A stretch of 64,000 nt of DNA, taken from Pseudofrankia saprophytica (GTDB lineage Bacteria; Actinomycetota; Actinomycetes; Frankiales; Frankiaceae). The translations under genes and the position numbers were made by a program. Shown piece by piece: positions 1-8,640 of this stretch. The notes beneath the pieces were generated by a model. It saw only the letters and a program-made list of their open reading frames with translations. It did no database searches and had not been told where the DNA came from. Each line of letters starts with the position of its first letter. Positions within the stretch are counted from its first letter, which is position 1. Location: positions 7,769,130 to 7,833,129 of the forward strand of contig NZ_KI912266.1 in the NCBI RefSeq assembly GCF_000235425.2, in the 5' to 3' direction.

Positions 1-904
1 CGCCGACGAAGGTGCTGGCGACCACGTAGACCGGGCGGTCCTGGAACTGGTCCAGCACCCGGACCGCCGCGCCGCCGAGGTCGGGGCCCGTCTGGTCGCA
101 CCGGTTGTCGACGAACGCGGAACGCACGATCCTGAACTGCCCGCCACGAACGAAGATCGCCCCACCGCCGCCGCCCTCCACGTGGTCGCCGGTCGAATTG
201 CCATCGGCGAACGTCAGGTTCTGCACGGTCAGGCTCGGGAGATCCTGGTCGTCGCAGTGCGAGGTGGTCCACCCCTGGGCCTGGTCGCACGTGTTCATGT
301 AGAGAATGCGGTGCCGACCGCCGCCGCTCAGGGTGACCAGGCCTCCGCCGTCGAGGACGACCCGTGGGCTGGCCGCGTTCACCACCTTGGCCGTCGCGGT
401 CATGGTGATGGTGACCGGAGCGGGACCGCAGGCGAAGGTGATGACTCCTCCGGCGGCGACGGCGGCCACCACCGCGTCGGAGGTACAGCTGGCCCGCGTT
501 CCGTTGCCGACCACCCGGGTCGGGTGCGAGGTGTCGACCGCGGCCGCCTCGGCCGGGACGGCCGCCGTCCCGCCGGGATTTCCGACGGCGAGGTTTCCGA
601 CGGCGGCGTTTCCGTTTCCGGTGGCCGGATTTCCGGCCACCGGCCCGCCGGGACCCGGCCGGCCGGACGGGTCAGCCGCGGGGGGCGACGAGACCTGAGT
701 GGACGACGAGACCAGCGGAGGGCTCGGGGCCGCGGCCTGCGCCGCGAGAGCCGTCGGAGCGGCCGTCACGCCGGCGGAGAAGGTGACCGCCGGGTCCGCG
801 GTGGCGCCGCCTGAACCGCAGGCACCGACGCAGCCGACCAGCAGGCAGACCAGGACGACGACCGGCCAGGGCGGCGTCCGCGACCTGCCTGCCTTCGTTG
901 CCAT
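1..904 (-). CDS. Secreted lipoprotein with right-handed beta-helix repeat region (partial, C-terminus outside window)
   Basis: Open frame from an ATG at 904 running off the left edge (301 codons visible, no stop). The N-terminus has a positively charged start, a hydrophobic core (PWPVVVLVCLLVG) and two possible lipobox cysteines at residues 25 (LVGC) and 29 (VGAC), so it should be an exported, lipid-anchored protein. A Pro/Ser/Ala/Gly-rich linker of about 100 residues contains AVGN/PATGN-like repeats. Then follows a region (NLTFADGNSTGDHVEGGGG, FVDNRC) typical of proteins with parallel beta-helix repeats and polymorphic outer-membrane-type repeats. No catalytic residues can be judged because the C-terminal part is missing. 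Function unknown; surface adhesion or polysaccharide binding is only a guess. Confidence 0.7.
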   Translation of the reverse strand, partial: MATKAGRSRTPPWPVVVLVCLLVGCVGACGSGGATADPAVTFSAGVTAAPTALAAQAAAPSPPLVSSSTQVSSPPAADPSGRPGPGGPVAGNPATGNGNAAVGNLAVGNPGGTAAVPAEAAAVDTSHPTRVVGNGTRASCTSDAVVAAVAAGGVITFACGPAPVTITMTATAKVVNAASPRVVLDGGGLVTLSGGGRHRILYMNTCDQAQGWTTSHCDDQDLPSLTVQNLTFADGNSTGDHVEGGGGGAIFVRGGQFRIVRSAFVDNRCDQTGPDLGGAAVRVLDQFQDRPVYVVASTFVG

Positions 905-1054
905 GCGCGCACGCTAGTCCGGCGAACGGGACTTCTCGAAGGCTACTTCGATCAACAGATACCCTACCCTAGATTTTCGGCCCTCGGCCGGTGGGCGCCG
1001 ACGCTCTCGTGTCGTAAGCGGCCTGGGTAGCGGGCGGATGGTGTTTTCGAGGAC
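905..1054. other. Short intergenic stretch
   Basis: Lies upstream of the leftward lipoprotein gene and downstream of the leftward secreted-protein gene. The part at 925-980 is AT-richer than its surroundings (ending in accctaccctag) and is the likely promoter area of the lipoprotein gene. No clear operator or terminator seen. Confidence 0.3.
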
Positions 1055-2206
1055 TCACGAGGCGCGCGGCCGCGGGGATGGCGGATCTCCGAGGGGATGG
1101 CAGACCTCGAAGGGCGCGCTGCTGCCGCCCCAGTGCACGACGCGTCCCGACCAGAGCGGGACACAGTCGCCGACGGTCAGAGATCGGATGGCGGTTCCGT
1201 CATCGATACCGTTGCCGAAGCACCAGTCGTAATAGACATACGCATCCCTTGTCAGCCCGCCCGCGGCCAGGCGCAGCACTATCCCGGTGTCGCCCCACAT
1301 GTCCCGCACGCAGGTCTCCGGCGCGTCCGGTCCACCGCCGACCGGCGCGGCCCGGATCGCCGCGAGCAGCGCCGCCGCGCCGGCCCCGCGGAACTGGTGG
1401 GAGGCCTGGAGCCCGGGGCTTCCCGCCGGGCGGTGCAGGTCGTACTGGCAGACCGCGATGGTGTCCACGGTGTCCAGCAGAGCCACGTCGAACGGTGCGG
1501 GCGGGCGGGCGAACCGGCCGGCCTGGATCGGCGAGCTGACGTCGCAGCCGTAGTGGTCGACAGTGGCCTGGCGGGCCGAGCCGATGATCCGCCCAGCATC
1601 GTCGAGGTGCGCGTCGTCCGCCAGGACGAACACCTTCGCCGAGCCAACCGTGCGAACGACGCGGGTCCAGCCGTCGGCGCTCACCCGCCCGTCCGGCGTC
1701 TCGTCGACGCCACCCGCCGCGGGGGTGGCGGCGAACCAGACGTGCGGGGCCCAGTGTTCGCGAGGCACCCCGCCGCCGTGCAGATCCAGGTTCTCGCCGC
1801 CGGAAACGCAACCGATCAACAGCTCGAACACGTCGCCGCCTCTGGTATCGACGTACGGCTGCTCGGGAAAGGAGGCCGGTTGTCCTCTGTAGGCGCACCA
1901 GTCGGCGCCGGGCGCCCGCGCATACCCCCAGGAGGCCGGGACCTGCACAACCATGTCGAGGAACGACTCGAACCGCCATCCCGGATCCGGTCGTGCCATC
2001 TCCTGTGGGGATGGTGGGCGCTCGGACCGGGCGGTCTCGCCGCCGTCCGCCCGCCCAACCGCGAACACCGTGCCGCCGACGATCAGCACGATGGCGACCG
2101 GTAGCCCCACCATCCAGAGCAGAGCCCGAGGCCCGCCGTGCCGGGCGGCGGCGAGGCGCTGGACCACGGAACGCGGACGCGGCACGCGGATCGGACGAAT
2201 TCTCAT
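1055..2206 (-). CDS. Membrane-anchored extracytoplasmic protein of unknown function
   Basis: 383 residues. An Arg-rich N-terminus is followed by one membrane segment at about residues 29-50 (ALLWMVGLPVAIVLIVGGTV), then a large extracytoplasmic domain rich in Trp, Gly and Cys. The many cysteines (DWCAYRG, LIGCVSGG, HYGCDVSS, ETCVRDMWG, DWCFGNG, GDCVPLW) suggest disulfides outside the cell. The gene starts 72 bp downstream of the kinase gene on the same strand, so the two are probably co-transcribed, and this may be a substrate or partner of the kinase. I do not recognise a family. Confidence 0.75.
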   Translation of the reverse strand: MRIRPIRVPRPRSVVQRLAAARHGGPRALLWMVGLPVAIVLIVGGTVFAVGRADGGETARSERPPSPQEMARPDPGWRFESFLDMVVQVPASWGYARAPGADWCAYRGQPASFPEQPYVDTRGGDVFELLIGCVSGGENLDLHGGGVPREHWAPHVWFAATPAAGGVDETPDGRVSADGWTRVVRTVGSAKVFVLADDAHLDDAGRIIGSARQATVDHYGCDVSSPIQAGRFARPPAPFDVALLDTVDTIAVCQYDLHRPAGSPGLQASHQFRGAGAAALLAAIRAAPVGGGPDAPETCVRDMWGDTGIVLRLAAGGLTRDAYVYYDWCFGNGIDDGTAIRSLTVGDCVPLWSGRVVHWGGSSAPFEVCHPLGDPPSPRPRAS

Positions 2207-2278
2207 GGCGGCCTCCCCCGCCTTCGACGCGCTGTCGCGAGCTTCGGTTCCAAATTTCAGCCGGCTCGGACGGCGCCG

Positions 2279-4495
2279 TCACGGCCCGGGGCGGAAGGTG
2301 GCAAAGATCCGCCACATCAGGGCCTGCTGGCCGTCCCAGTCGGTCTGCGGCATCCGCCAGCGCAGCGCGTATCCGTGGCCGTTGCGGACGACACCGAGAT
2401 CCAGGACGTGGATGGTGCGCCCACCCGAGTTGAAGGTGAACTCCCAGATGGCGGCGCTCGCGCCGTTCCCGCCGTCGGCCGGGCGGATGGACAGGAGCCG
2501 ATAGCCCGGTGACTGCGCCCGGACGCTTCCTTCCAGTGACCGCCAGGCGCCGATGGCGGACGGTCCGGCCGTGGCCTGGGCCTCGACCAACAGCTCCGGA
2601 TAGCCGCTCGCGGGGGCGAAGACGGTTCGGTCGGCGCCGCGCGGGGAGGTCGACCACTCGCTCGGCACCGCGACCGACCAGCCGGATCCTCCGGAACGCG
2701 TGGTGTAGCCCTCCGGCGGCCGCGCCGGGGTGGTACTGGTCGGAATGAGTGCGCCGAGGCTGGTGTCGTAGTCCTGCGCCGGCGCCGCGTTCGTCCGTGG
2801 GTCGCCTGAGGCCGCGGAGCCGCCCGCGCTCGAAGGCGGGAGTGACGAGCTCGGTGTCGCCGGTGTCGGCGTCGGCGTCGAGGATGCGATCGGGCCGGAC
2901 GAGGAAGACACCGGTCTCTGCGATGGCGGGGCCGCGGTGGGCGTGGCGGTGCCGTCGTCGGCGAGCGCCAGGCCCACGGTGGTCCCCACCGCCAGGAGCG
3001 CCGCCAGCACCGCCGCCGCGATCACTGACGCCCGTCGGCGCGAGCCGTTTCGCCTTCCATCAAGGGGTACCGGGACGGCGCCAGCGTCGTCTCGTTCGGC
3101 GTCGTCCGGTTCGGCGTCGTCCGGTTCGGCGTGGTCGGGTTCGGCGTGGTCGGGTTCGGCGTGGTCAGGTTCGGCGTCACCCGGCTCGGCGTCGGCGGGA
3201 TCGGTGCCCTGGTCGGGTTCGACGCCCGCGTCGGCATCGGTGCCCGCGCCATGTCCGGCGAGGTCGCCGGGCTCGGCGACGGCGTCGGATTCGGCGGTCG
3301 CGTCGGGCTCGGCGGGCACCGCGGGCACGTTCGGTTCAGCAACGGCGTTCGGCTCGGCAACCGCGTTCGGCTCGGCGGTGGCGTCAGCCTCCGGTTCGTC
3401 CGCGCTGGCCGCGTCGACCATGTTGACCGTGCCAGCCACGTTCGCCGGGCCGGCGCTGTCGACGTTCGCTCCATGGTCCGCTGCACTGTCGGCCGCCAGG
3501 TCCGGTCCGGCGCCATTCGGCTGCCCCGGACGGTGGCTGTCGGCGAGGATCTCCAACCACGGGTCGGACCGGTCGGCCTCGCGGGGACGGGAGGGGCGCC
3601 GAGCGAGCGCGGCCCGTCTGGTGTGTCTGCGCCGCCCGCCCGCGGCGGACGCCGCGCCGTCCAGGACCTCGTGAAGATGACCGCGGATCTGCGCGAGCGA
3701 CGGCCGCCTGTCGGGGTCGGCGTCCAGCATGTGATCGATGACGCCGCGTAGGAAGCCCGCGTGGGTGAACGGGCGCCTGCGGTTCTCCACGACGGCGGTC
3801 AGGGTCGCCAGCGCCCCCTTGCCCTCGAACGGGGGCGCGCCTTCGACGGCGGTGAACAGGGTCGCTCCCAGCCCCCAGACGTCGCTGGCGTTCACGGCCC
3901 GCGCACCGCGGACACGTTCCGGGGCGATGTAGGCCGGCGAACCGATCAGCGTTCCCGCGTTCGTCAGAGTTGTTTCGCCGTGACTGACCGCGATGCCGAA
4001 GTCGGTCAGGCGTGACTGGCCGTCGGCGGTGACCAGGACGTTGCCTGGCTTGACATCACGGTGGATGATGCCGGCGTTGTGAGCGGCCTCGAGCGCGTAG
4101 GTCAGGCTGATGCCGATACGGGCGACCCGCTCAGGTGCCAGTCGTCCGGAGTCCGCGATGAGCTGGGACAGCGAGACGCCGTCGATGTACTCCATGACGA
4201 TCCAGGAACGCCTGTCCGCCTTGAGCACGTCGTAGACCGCCACCAGCCCCGGATGCCGCAGTCGAGCCGCGGCGCGTGCCTCGCGCATCACCCGCTGTTC
4301 GGCGAGGTCGAGTTCGGCCGCCGACCCCATGGGCGGTAGCCGAACCTCCTTGATCGCCACCGGGCGGCGCAGCAGAACGTCCTCACCCTCGTGGACGGTG
4401 CCGCCACCGCCGCCACCGATCACTCTGCCCAGCCGGTACCGACCGCCCAGATACCCTTCCGTGCCCTGTCCGTCGGGGGCACCGGTGGTCGGCAT
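2279..4495 (-). CDS. Membrane-bound PknB-type serine/threonine protein kinase
   Basis: 738 residues. The cytoplasmic Hanks-type kinase domain spans residues 20-285: a very Gly-rich nucleotide loop (IGGGGGGTV, 26-34), the VAIK lysine K49, the HRDVKPGN catalytic loop (145-152, Asp147) and DFG (165-167). An activation segment with GTLIGSPAYIAPE follows. All key residues are present, so it should be active. A long acidic Ala/Glu/Pro/Asp linker (about 330-480) contains pentapeptide repeats. One membrane segment lies at about 488-511, then a Ser/Thr/Pro stalk and an extracellular C-terminal domain of about 130 residues (WSVAVPSEW to ATFRPGP) that I do not recognise, presumably the sensor. First gene of a likely two-gene leftward operon with the secreted protein at 1055. 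Confidence 0.92.
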   Translation of the reverse strand: MPTTGAPDGQGTEGYLGGRYRLGRVIGGGGGGTVHEGEDVLLRRPVAIKEVRLPPMGSAAELDLAEQRVMREARAAARLRHPGLVAVYDVLKADRRSWIVMEYIDGVSLSQLIADSGRLAPERVARIGISLTYALEAAHNAGIIHRDVKPGNVLVTADGQSRLTDFGIAVSHGETTLTNAGTLIGSPAYIAPERVRGARAVNASDVWGLGATLFTAVEGAPPFEGKGALATLTAVVENRRRPFTHAGFLRGVIDHMLDADPDRRPSLAQIRGHLHEVLDGAASAAGGRRRHTRRAALARRPSRPREADRSDPWLEILADSHRPGQPNGAGPDLAADSAADHGANVDSAGPANVAGTVNMVDAASADEPEADATAEPNAVAEPNAVAEPNVPAVPAEPDATAESDAVAEPGDLAGHGAGTDADAGVEPDQGTDPADAEPGDAEPDHAEPDHAEPDHAEPDDAEPDDAERDDAGAVPVPLDGRRNGSRRRASVIAAAVLAALLAVGTTVGLALADDGTATPTAAPPSQRPVSSSSGPIASSTPTPTPATPSSSLPPSSAGGSAASGDPRTNAAPAQDYDTSLGALIPTSTTPARPPEGYTTRSGGSGWSVAVPSEWSTSPRGADRTVFAPASGYPELLVEAQATAGPSAIGAWRSLEGSVRAQSPGYRLLSIRPADGGNGASAAIWEFTFNSGGRTIHVLDLGVVRNGHGYALRWRMPQTDWDGQQALMWRIFATFRPGP
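3091..3195. repeat. Seven in-frame 15-bp tandem repeats in the kinase linker
   Basis: Seven units of 15 bp, consensus on the + strand ccggttcggcgtsgt, lie head to tail from 3091 to 3195 with few mismatches; two neighbouring units are identical. On the coding strand they give AEPD(H/D) pentapeptides. The unit is a multiple of three, so copy number can change without breaking the frame. A looser 18-bp repeat (AVAEPN units) follows at about 3333-3385 in the same linker. Confidence 0.85.
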
Positions 4496-4634
4496 CGCTT
4501 GACCCGCTTTCAGCGATCTTCTTGGGATTTACGGTTCACTTACCCAACGGCACAACGGACAACACGCACGTTACCCAGTCACCGTCGTCGGCATGCGCCG
4601 CGCGGAAACGGTGCCCTGGTCGCCGAGACCGTCG

Positions 4635-4680
4635 CGAACGCGACCCCTCGCCAGGGTCGAACGCGCCCCCTCGCCGGGGT
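4635..4680. repeat. Two tandem 23-bp repeats between the kinase and methyltransferase genes
   Basis: Units 4635-4657 and 4658-4680 match at 21 of 23 positions (cgaacgcgMccc...tcgccRgggt). They lie in the divergent promoter region, 140-185 bp upstream of the kinase start and 135-180 bp upstream of the methyltransferase start. A tandem operator is possible; no regulator is known. Confidence 0.5.
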
Positions 4681-4697
4681 AATGTCTTTCACAGTTC

Positions 4698-4760
4698 GTC
4701 GGGGTACGCCCCGACCGTGACCGTGGAGGACGCCATGCCTGCCCCGGGTTGATACCCGGG
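4698..4760 (+). promoter_or_regulatory. Structured leader with two hairpins and a five-codon leader ORF
   Basis: Hairpin 1 at 4698-4715 has a perfect 7-bp stem, GTCGGGG/CCCCGAC, closed by a TACG (UNCG-type) tetraloop. A good ribosome site (ggagg, 4725-4729) then precedes ATG at 4735, which opens only five codons (Met-Pro-Ala-Pro-Gly) before TGA at 4750. Hairpin 2 at 4743-4760 (CCCGGGT-TGAT-ACCCGGG, perfect 7-bp arms) covers the last codons and stop of this mini-ORF. The methyltransferase starts about 55 bp further on. The layout resembles a translated leader attenuator, but no regulation is known. Confidence 0.4.
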
Positions 4761-4814
4761 TCACCGGCTTCCTTCGGTGTGCCCGGGTTCCGTCTTCGCA
4801 ACGACCCCGTGATC

Positions 4815-5588
4815 ATGCACACCTCGAACGGAGCACCAGCGTTGTCCGATCCAGACTGGTACCGAACCTTCTTCACCGAACTGCCGAACGAGTTCTGGCG
4901 CCGGGCCGCCGCCCCCGCCTGGACCGTCGCCGACGTCGACTTCATCGTGTCCGAGCTCGGGCTGGCTCCCGGCTCGCGGATTCTCGACGCACCGTGCGGC
5001 AGCGGCCGGCACAGCCTGCTGCTCGCCGCCCGGGGCCACCGGGTAAGCGGCGTCGACATCTCGACGGAGGCGGTCACACACGCCCGCGCGGCGGCCGCCG
5101 CCGCCGGGCTCGACGTCGATTTCACCGTCGACGACATGCGCAACGTTCCACGGACCGGCGCGTTCGACGCGGCCGTGTGCCTGGGCAACAGCTTCGGATA
5201 CCTCGATCCGGCCGGCACCGCGGAGTTCGTCGCCGCGCTCGCCGGTGCCGTGCGCCCCGGCGGCGGGCTCGTCATCGACTTCAGCGCCACGGCGGAGTCG
5301 GTCCTACCGGGCTTCACCGGCGAGCGGGACGTCATGCGGACCGGTGACATCGAGGTCGAGACACGCACCGAGTACGACCTGGCTGAGAGCCGGCTGCTCA
5401 GCCAGTACACCTTCCGCCGCGGCAGCCAGGTCCTCGACGCGACGGCAGTGCACCACATCTACACCAGCGGTCAGCTGACCGGATTCCTGCGAGCGGGCGG
5501 CTTCACCGTGACCGGCCGGCACGCCGGCCCGGACGGCGCCCCGTACGAGCTGGGCTCTCCTCGCCTGCTCCTCCTCGCCCGCCGCTGA
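4815..5588 (+). CDS. Class I SAM-dependent methyltransferase
   Basis: 257 residues from ATG 4815; GTG 4809 is an equally possible start, and the frame is open upstream to 4749 without a good ribosome site. Motif I is ILDAPCGSGRHS, followed by GHRVSGVDIS (acidic residue at the end of beta-2), DDMRNVP, and FDAAVCLGNSFGYLD as motif IV. The C-terminal half (FRRGSQVLDATAVHHIYTSGQLTGFLRAGGF) is typical of ubiquinone/menaquinone-type small-molecule methyltransferases. Substrate unknown. It stands alone between a structured leader and a strong terminator. Confidence 0.85.
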   Translation: MHTSNGAPALSDPDWYRTFFTELPNEFWRRAAAPAWTVADVDFIVSELGLAPGSRILDAPCGSGRHSLLLAARGHRVSGVDISTEAVTHARAAAAAAGLDVDFTVDDMRNVPRTGAFDAAVCLGNSFGYLDPAGTAEFVAALAGAVRPGGGLVIDFSATAESVLPGFTGERDVMRTGDIEVETRTEYDLAESRLLSQYTFRRGSQVLDATAVHHIYTSGQLTGFLRAGGFTVTGRHAGPDGAPYELGSPRLLLLARR

Positions 5589-5599
5589 CCCACCCCATC

Positions 5600-5634
5600 G
5601 CCGGCCGTGCGGGACACCGTCCCGCACGGCCGGC
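5600..5634 (+). terminator. Perfect 16-bp stem-loop terminator after the methyltransferase
   Basis: Arms 5600-5615 (gccggccgtgcgggac) and 5619-5634 are exact reverse complements with a 3-nt spacer, starting 12 nt after the methyltransferase stop. No U-tract follows, which is usual for actinobacterial terminators. Confidence 0.75.
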
Positions 5635-5710
5635 ACCCGGGGCCGTTGCGCCGTGACCGCCAGCCGACATCTGCGCACCGGCGTCTGGACGGACAATTAC
5701 GATCTCCGAC

Positions 5711-6802
5711 GTGGCAGCGGTCACGGTTAGAACCGGGCGCCGCCCTCGGCGGCGGCCGGTGCCGGCATGGCGGGGCGGCAGCCGGACTCCGGGGGTGTGT
5801 TCGCGGGCCAGGCCCGACACCCGGGCCATCGTGGTGGCCGTGCTGGCGTTGTTCGTCGTTACCGCGCTGGCCGCCTGCGGCACCGTGTCGAACCCGGTGC
5901 CGGACGTCGCCCGACCGATGGCGGCGCCGAGCGCGCCGGTGCTCGCGGTCCCCGGACCGTCCACCGCGTCGCCGGGGTGCGGGGACCCGACCGCCAGCCT
6001 GCGGCCACCGGCCGTCCTTCCGAGCCCTGGCGCGATGCCGCCCGGTTCCTATCTCGAGACGATCGCCAAGCGCGGATATCTGACGGTCGGGGTGCGGCTG
6101 GACACGCCGCCATTCGACTCGCTCAATCTCGACACCAATCAGTTCGAAGGCTTCGAGATCGACATCGCGAAGCTGGTCGCGGCGGCCATCTTCGGCCCGG
6201 TGGACGTGGACAAGCACGTGAGGTTCCGCGCGCTGACCGCGGCCGAGCGGATCTCCCTGGTGCAGAAGGGGGAGCTCGACCTGACCACCGCGACGATCAC
6301 CGTCACCTGCGGCCGGCTGGCTCAGGTGGACTTCTCGTCCGTCTACTACCTCACCGCCAAGGCGGTCATCGTCCAGCGCGGGTCGGGTTTCCGCGGGCTG
6401 GACGACCTCGGCGGACACCGGGTCTGCGCGGCCAGCGGCACCACGTCGATCCAGCGGGTCGTCGACGCGCCGTCGCACCCCGTCCCCGTACCGGTCGCCA
6501 ACGCCGCCGAATGCCTGGTGGCGTTGCAGAACGGCTCCGTCGACGCCGCGGTGAACGACGAGATCGTGCTGGCCGGAATGGCCGCGCAGGACCCGGAGAC
6601 CGAAATCGTCGGCCAGGGGCCCGACGACGTGCCGGTGGCCGCCGCCATAAGCAAGGCGCACCCGGATCTCACCCGGTTCGTCAACGGCGTGCTCGCGGCG
6701 GCCACGCGGGACGGCACGTGGACCAGCATCTACAACCAGCGGCTGCTGGCCGAACTGCACCGCCCGGCGCCGGTGCCGCCGGCCACCCGTTACCGGGACT
6801 GA
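5711..6802 (+). CDS. ABC transporter solute-binding lipoprotein, polar amino acid (glutamate/glutamine) family
   Basis: 363 residues from GTG 5711; the start is uncertain because no ribosome site is clear, and GTG 5759 and GTG 5795 also fit. A charged N-region and hydrophobic stretch (AIVVAVLALFVVTALAAC) end in a lipobox at Cys56. The mature part has the family-3 binding-protein pattern: SYLETIAKRGYLTVGVRLDTPPFDSLN, FEGFEIDIAKLVAAAIFG, and FRALTAAERISLVQKGELDLTTATITVT. This resembles GluB-type proteins that feed glutamate or a related amino acid to an ABC importer. No permease or ATPase lies next to it, so it is an orphan binding protein or pairs with a transporter elsewhere. Confidence 0.85.
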   Translation: MAAVTVRTGRRPRRRPVPAWRGGSRTPGVCSRARPDTRAIVVAVLALFVVTALAACGTVSNPVPDVARPMAAPSAPVLAVPGPSTASPGCGDPTASLRPPAVLPSPGAMPPGSYLETIAKRGYLTVGVRLDTPPFDSLNLDTNQFEGFEIDIAKLVAAAIFGPVDVDKHVRFRALTAAERISLVQKGELDLTTATITVTCGRLAQVDFSSVYYLTAKAVIVQRGSGFRGLDDLGGHRVCAASGTTSIQRVVDAPSHPVPVPVANAAECLVALQNGSVDAAVNDEIVLAGMAAQDPETEIVGQGPDDVPVAAAISKAHPDLTRFVNGVLAAATRDGTWTSIYNQRLLAELHRPAPVPPATRYRD

Positions 6803-6927
6803 CGGCCGAGGGCACGGTCGTGTCCGCGCTGCCGCACGAGGGCGGCATGCGGTACCGGGTCGTGGTTCGGGGGGCCGACGGAAAAGGACCTGATCAGGGC
6901 ACCTCGCCGGCGGCCTACCCGACTCTG

Positions 6928-6962
6928 TGGGGGCCGGCGGGTGAAACTCCCGCTGGCCACCC
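6928..6962. terminator. Imperfect stem-loop between convergent genes
   Basis: A GC-rich inverted repeat (arms about 14 bp with three mismatches around a tgaaact-like loop) lies between the ends of the binding-protein gene (6802, rightward) and the hydrolase gene (6981, leftward). It may end transcription from both sides. Confidence 0.4.
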
Positions 6963-6980
6963 GGAATCCGATGCTGGAGA

Positions 6981-8585
6981 TCAGTTTCGGATGGGCAGGA
7001 TCACCGCCGAGGGGTGGGCCGGGTCGTGGTACACAGATTGATCGGCGGCGCGCAGCGCGGTGGCGGTGGCGTGGGGTTCGCCGGTTCCGGGGTTGCGGGC
7101 GTAGCGGGGGAAGGCGCCGCTGGAGACCTGGACCCGGATGCGGTGGCCGCGCTTGAACCGGTACGCCGTCGGCCACAGCCGTACTGACGCACAGGAGATC
7201 TGACTGGCGACGGTCAGGCTGGCCAGACCGTCGCAGAGGTTGTGGGAGCGGCCGCGGGGGTCGACGTCACAGAGGCGGACGAAGACGTCCGCGTACGCGA
7301 GGCTGGAGCGGAACCAGATCTCGGCGCTGACCTCTCCGATGACCTCGACGTCCTCGTCGAGCGGCGCAGTGGTGTAGGTGAGCACGTCCGGGCGGGCCTC
7401 CAGCGCCCTGTTGTCAACGGACCCGCTGTCGCGGGTCATGCGCACCCCGCCGACCGCTGGGGTCGGATCGGCTGGGTCGTAGCGGTAGGTGTCCGCCGCC
7501 GATTCACCGGAGGGCTCGGTCGACAGTGCGCCGCCAGGCTGGAGGTGGTATCGCCGTGGTGAGTAGCCCTTCGGCGGCCAGGAGTCGAAGTCGCGCCAGG
7601 CACCTTCGCCCATCACGTACAGGCGCACCGGTGCGCGGTCCGGGGACTGCTCGCCGCGCGCATGGGCGAGGCCGAACGTGATGGCCTCCCGCAGCGGCGT
7701 GCCGTCGCGGGCCACGTGTACCCAGGGACCGACCGTCAACTGGGCCGGCCGGCCGGCCGCCTGCAGGATCTGGAAGTCACGAAGCTGGCCGGGCAGGAAG
7801 ATGTCGAACCAGCCGCCGACCGAGCAGACCGGAACGGTCGCGTCGGCCAGCCGGTGCCGGTGGTCGATCCCGGCCCACCGAGGCGCGTCCGGGTCATGGG
7901 CGAGGATGTCCTGGAGGTAGTCCGACCGGTGGCCGAGGGCGGCGATGTCGGCGTCGGCGAGCGGAACCGTGGACAGCGCGCGGCGAACCATTCTCGCCCC
8001 GAGAAGCTGCCGGACGATCGCCCACCGGCGTTCCTGGCCGGCGACCATGACACCCCAGTTGAACGGCGTCTCCAACGACATTCCGTCCTTCCGCAGGAAT
8101 TCCAGCGTCAGGGCGGACTCGGTCATCAGCGTGATCATCGCCTTGACCTCGGGCGGGAGACGGTCGGCCACCGCCCACTGCACGTAACCGAGGTAGCTTG
8201 CGCCGAAGAGCACGATCGAGCCGGCGAACCAGGGCTGCTTGACCAGCCAGTCCAGCGTCGCCAGGCCGTCATCCCGCTCCTGCCGTAACGGGTCGAACAC
8301 GCCGCCGGAACCGAACGTGCCCCGCACGCTCTGGATCAGCACCTGAAACCCGCGTTCGGCCAGCGGCCTGGCCATGGCCGAGCCGACTATTCCCCGCCGG
8401 CCGTAGGGCGAGCGCAGCAGAGCGATGGGTAAGGACTCGCCCCCAGCACGCGGTGCCCACCGGTCCGCCAGCAGTTCGACCCCGTCCGGCATCGACACCC
8501 GAAGATCCCGCTGAACGACCAGGTCCCGGGTAGACGGCGGGGGAAGCTTCAACTGGCGCTGAATGAGACGACTGCTCAGGTTCAC
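6981..8585 (-). CDS. CocE/NonD-family alpha/beta hydrolase (acyl esterase)
   Basis: 534 residues from GTG 8585, which has GGAG about 8 nt upstream; a longer open frame upstream runs into boxB on the same strand and is rejected. Nucleophile motif GASYLGY gives Ser130; Asp261 (GGWFDIF) and His290 (GPWVH) complete the triad, and Tyr61 (SPYGRRG) sits where CocE has its oxyanion Tyr. The C-terminal jelly-roll domain (about 370-534) is characteristic of X-Pro dipeptidyl-peptidase/CocE enzymes. The family hydrolyses esters or amides; the founding cocaine esterase releases benzoate from a benzoyl ester. It lies 55 bp downstream of boxB on the same strand, so it probably belongs to the box operon. No signal peptide, so cytoplasmic. 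Confidence 0.88.
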   Translation of the reverse strand: MNLSSRLIQRQLKLPPPSTRDLVVQRDLRVSMPDGVELLADRWAPRAGGESLPIALLRSPYGRRGIVGSAMARPLAERGFQVLIQSVRGTFGSGGVFDPLRQERDDGLATLDWLVKQPWFAGSIVLFGASYLGYVQWAVADRLPPEVKAMITLMTESALTLEFLRKDGMSLETPFNWGVMVAGQERRWAIVRQLLGARMVRRALSTVPLADADIAALGHRSDYLQDILAHDPDAPRWAGIDHRHRLADATVPVCSVGGWFDIFLPGQLRDFQILQAAGRPAQLTVGPWVHVARDGTPLREAITFGLAHARGEQSPDRAPVRLYVMGEGAWRDFDSWPPKGYSPRRYHLQPGGALSTEPSGESAADTYRYDPADPTPAVGGVRMTRDSGSVDNRALEARPDVLTYTTAPLDEDVEVIGEVSAEIWFRSSLAYADVFVRLCDVDPRGRSHNLCDGLASLTVASQISCASVRLWPTAYRFKRGHRIRVQVSSGAFPRYARNPGTGEPHATATALRAADQSVYHDPAHPSAVILPIRN

Positions 8586-8640
8586 TGGCTGCTCCAGGTC
8601 ATGCGTGGTGGTGGGCCGTTTTTCCCTTTCGCGGGCGCGG

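Noticed and set aside
3091-3195. CRISPR-like tandem array
   Set aside because: No spacers; the repeats are contiguous, 15 bp and in frame within the kinase gene.
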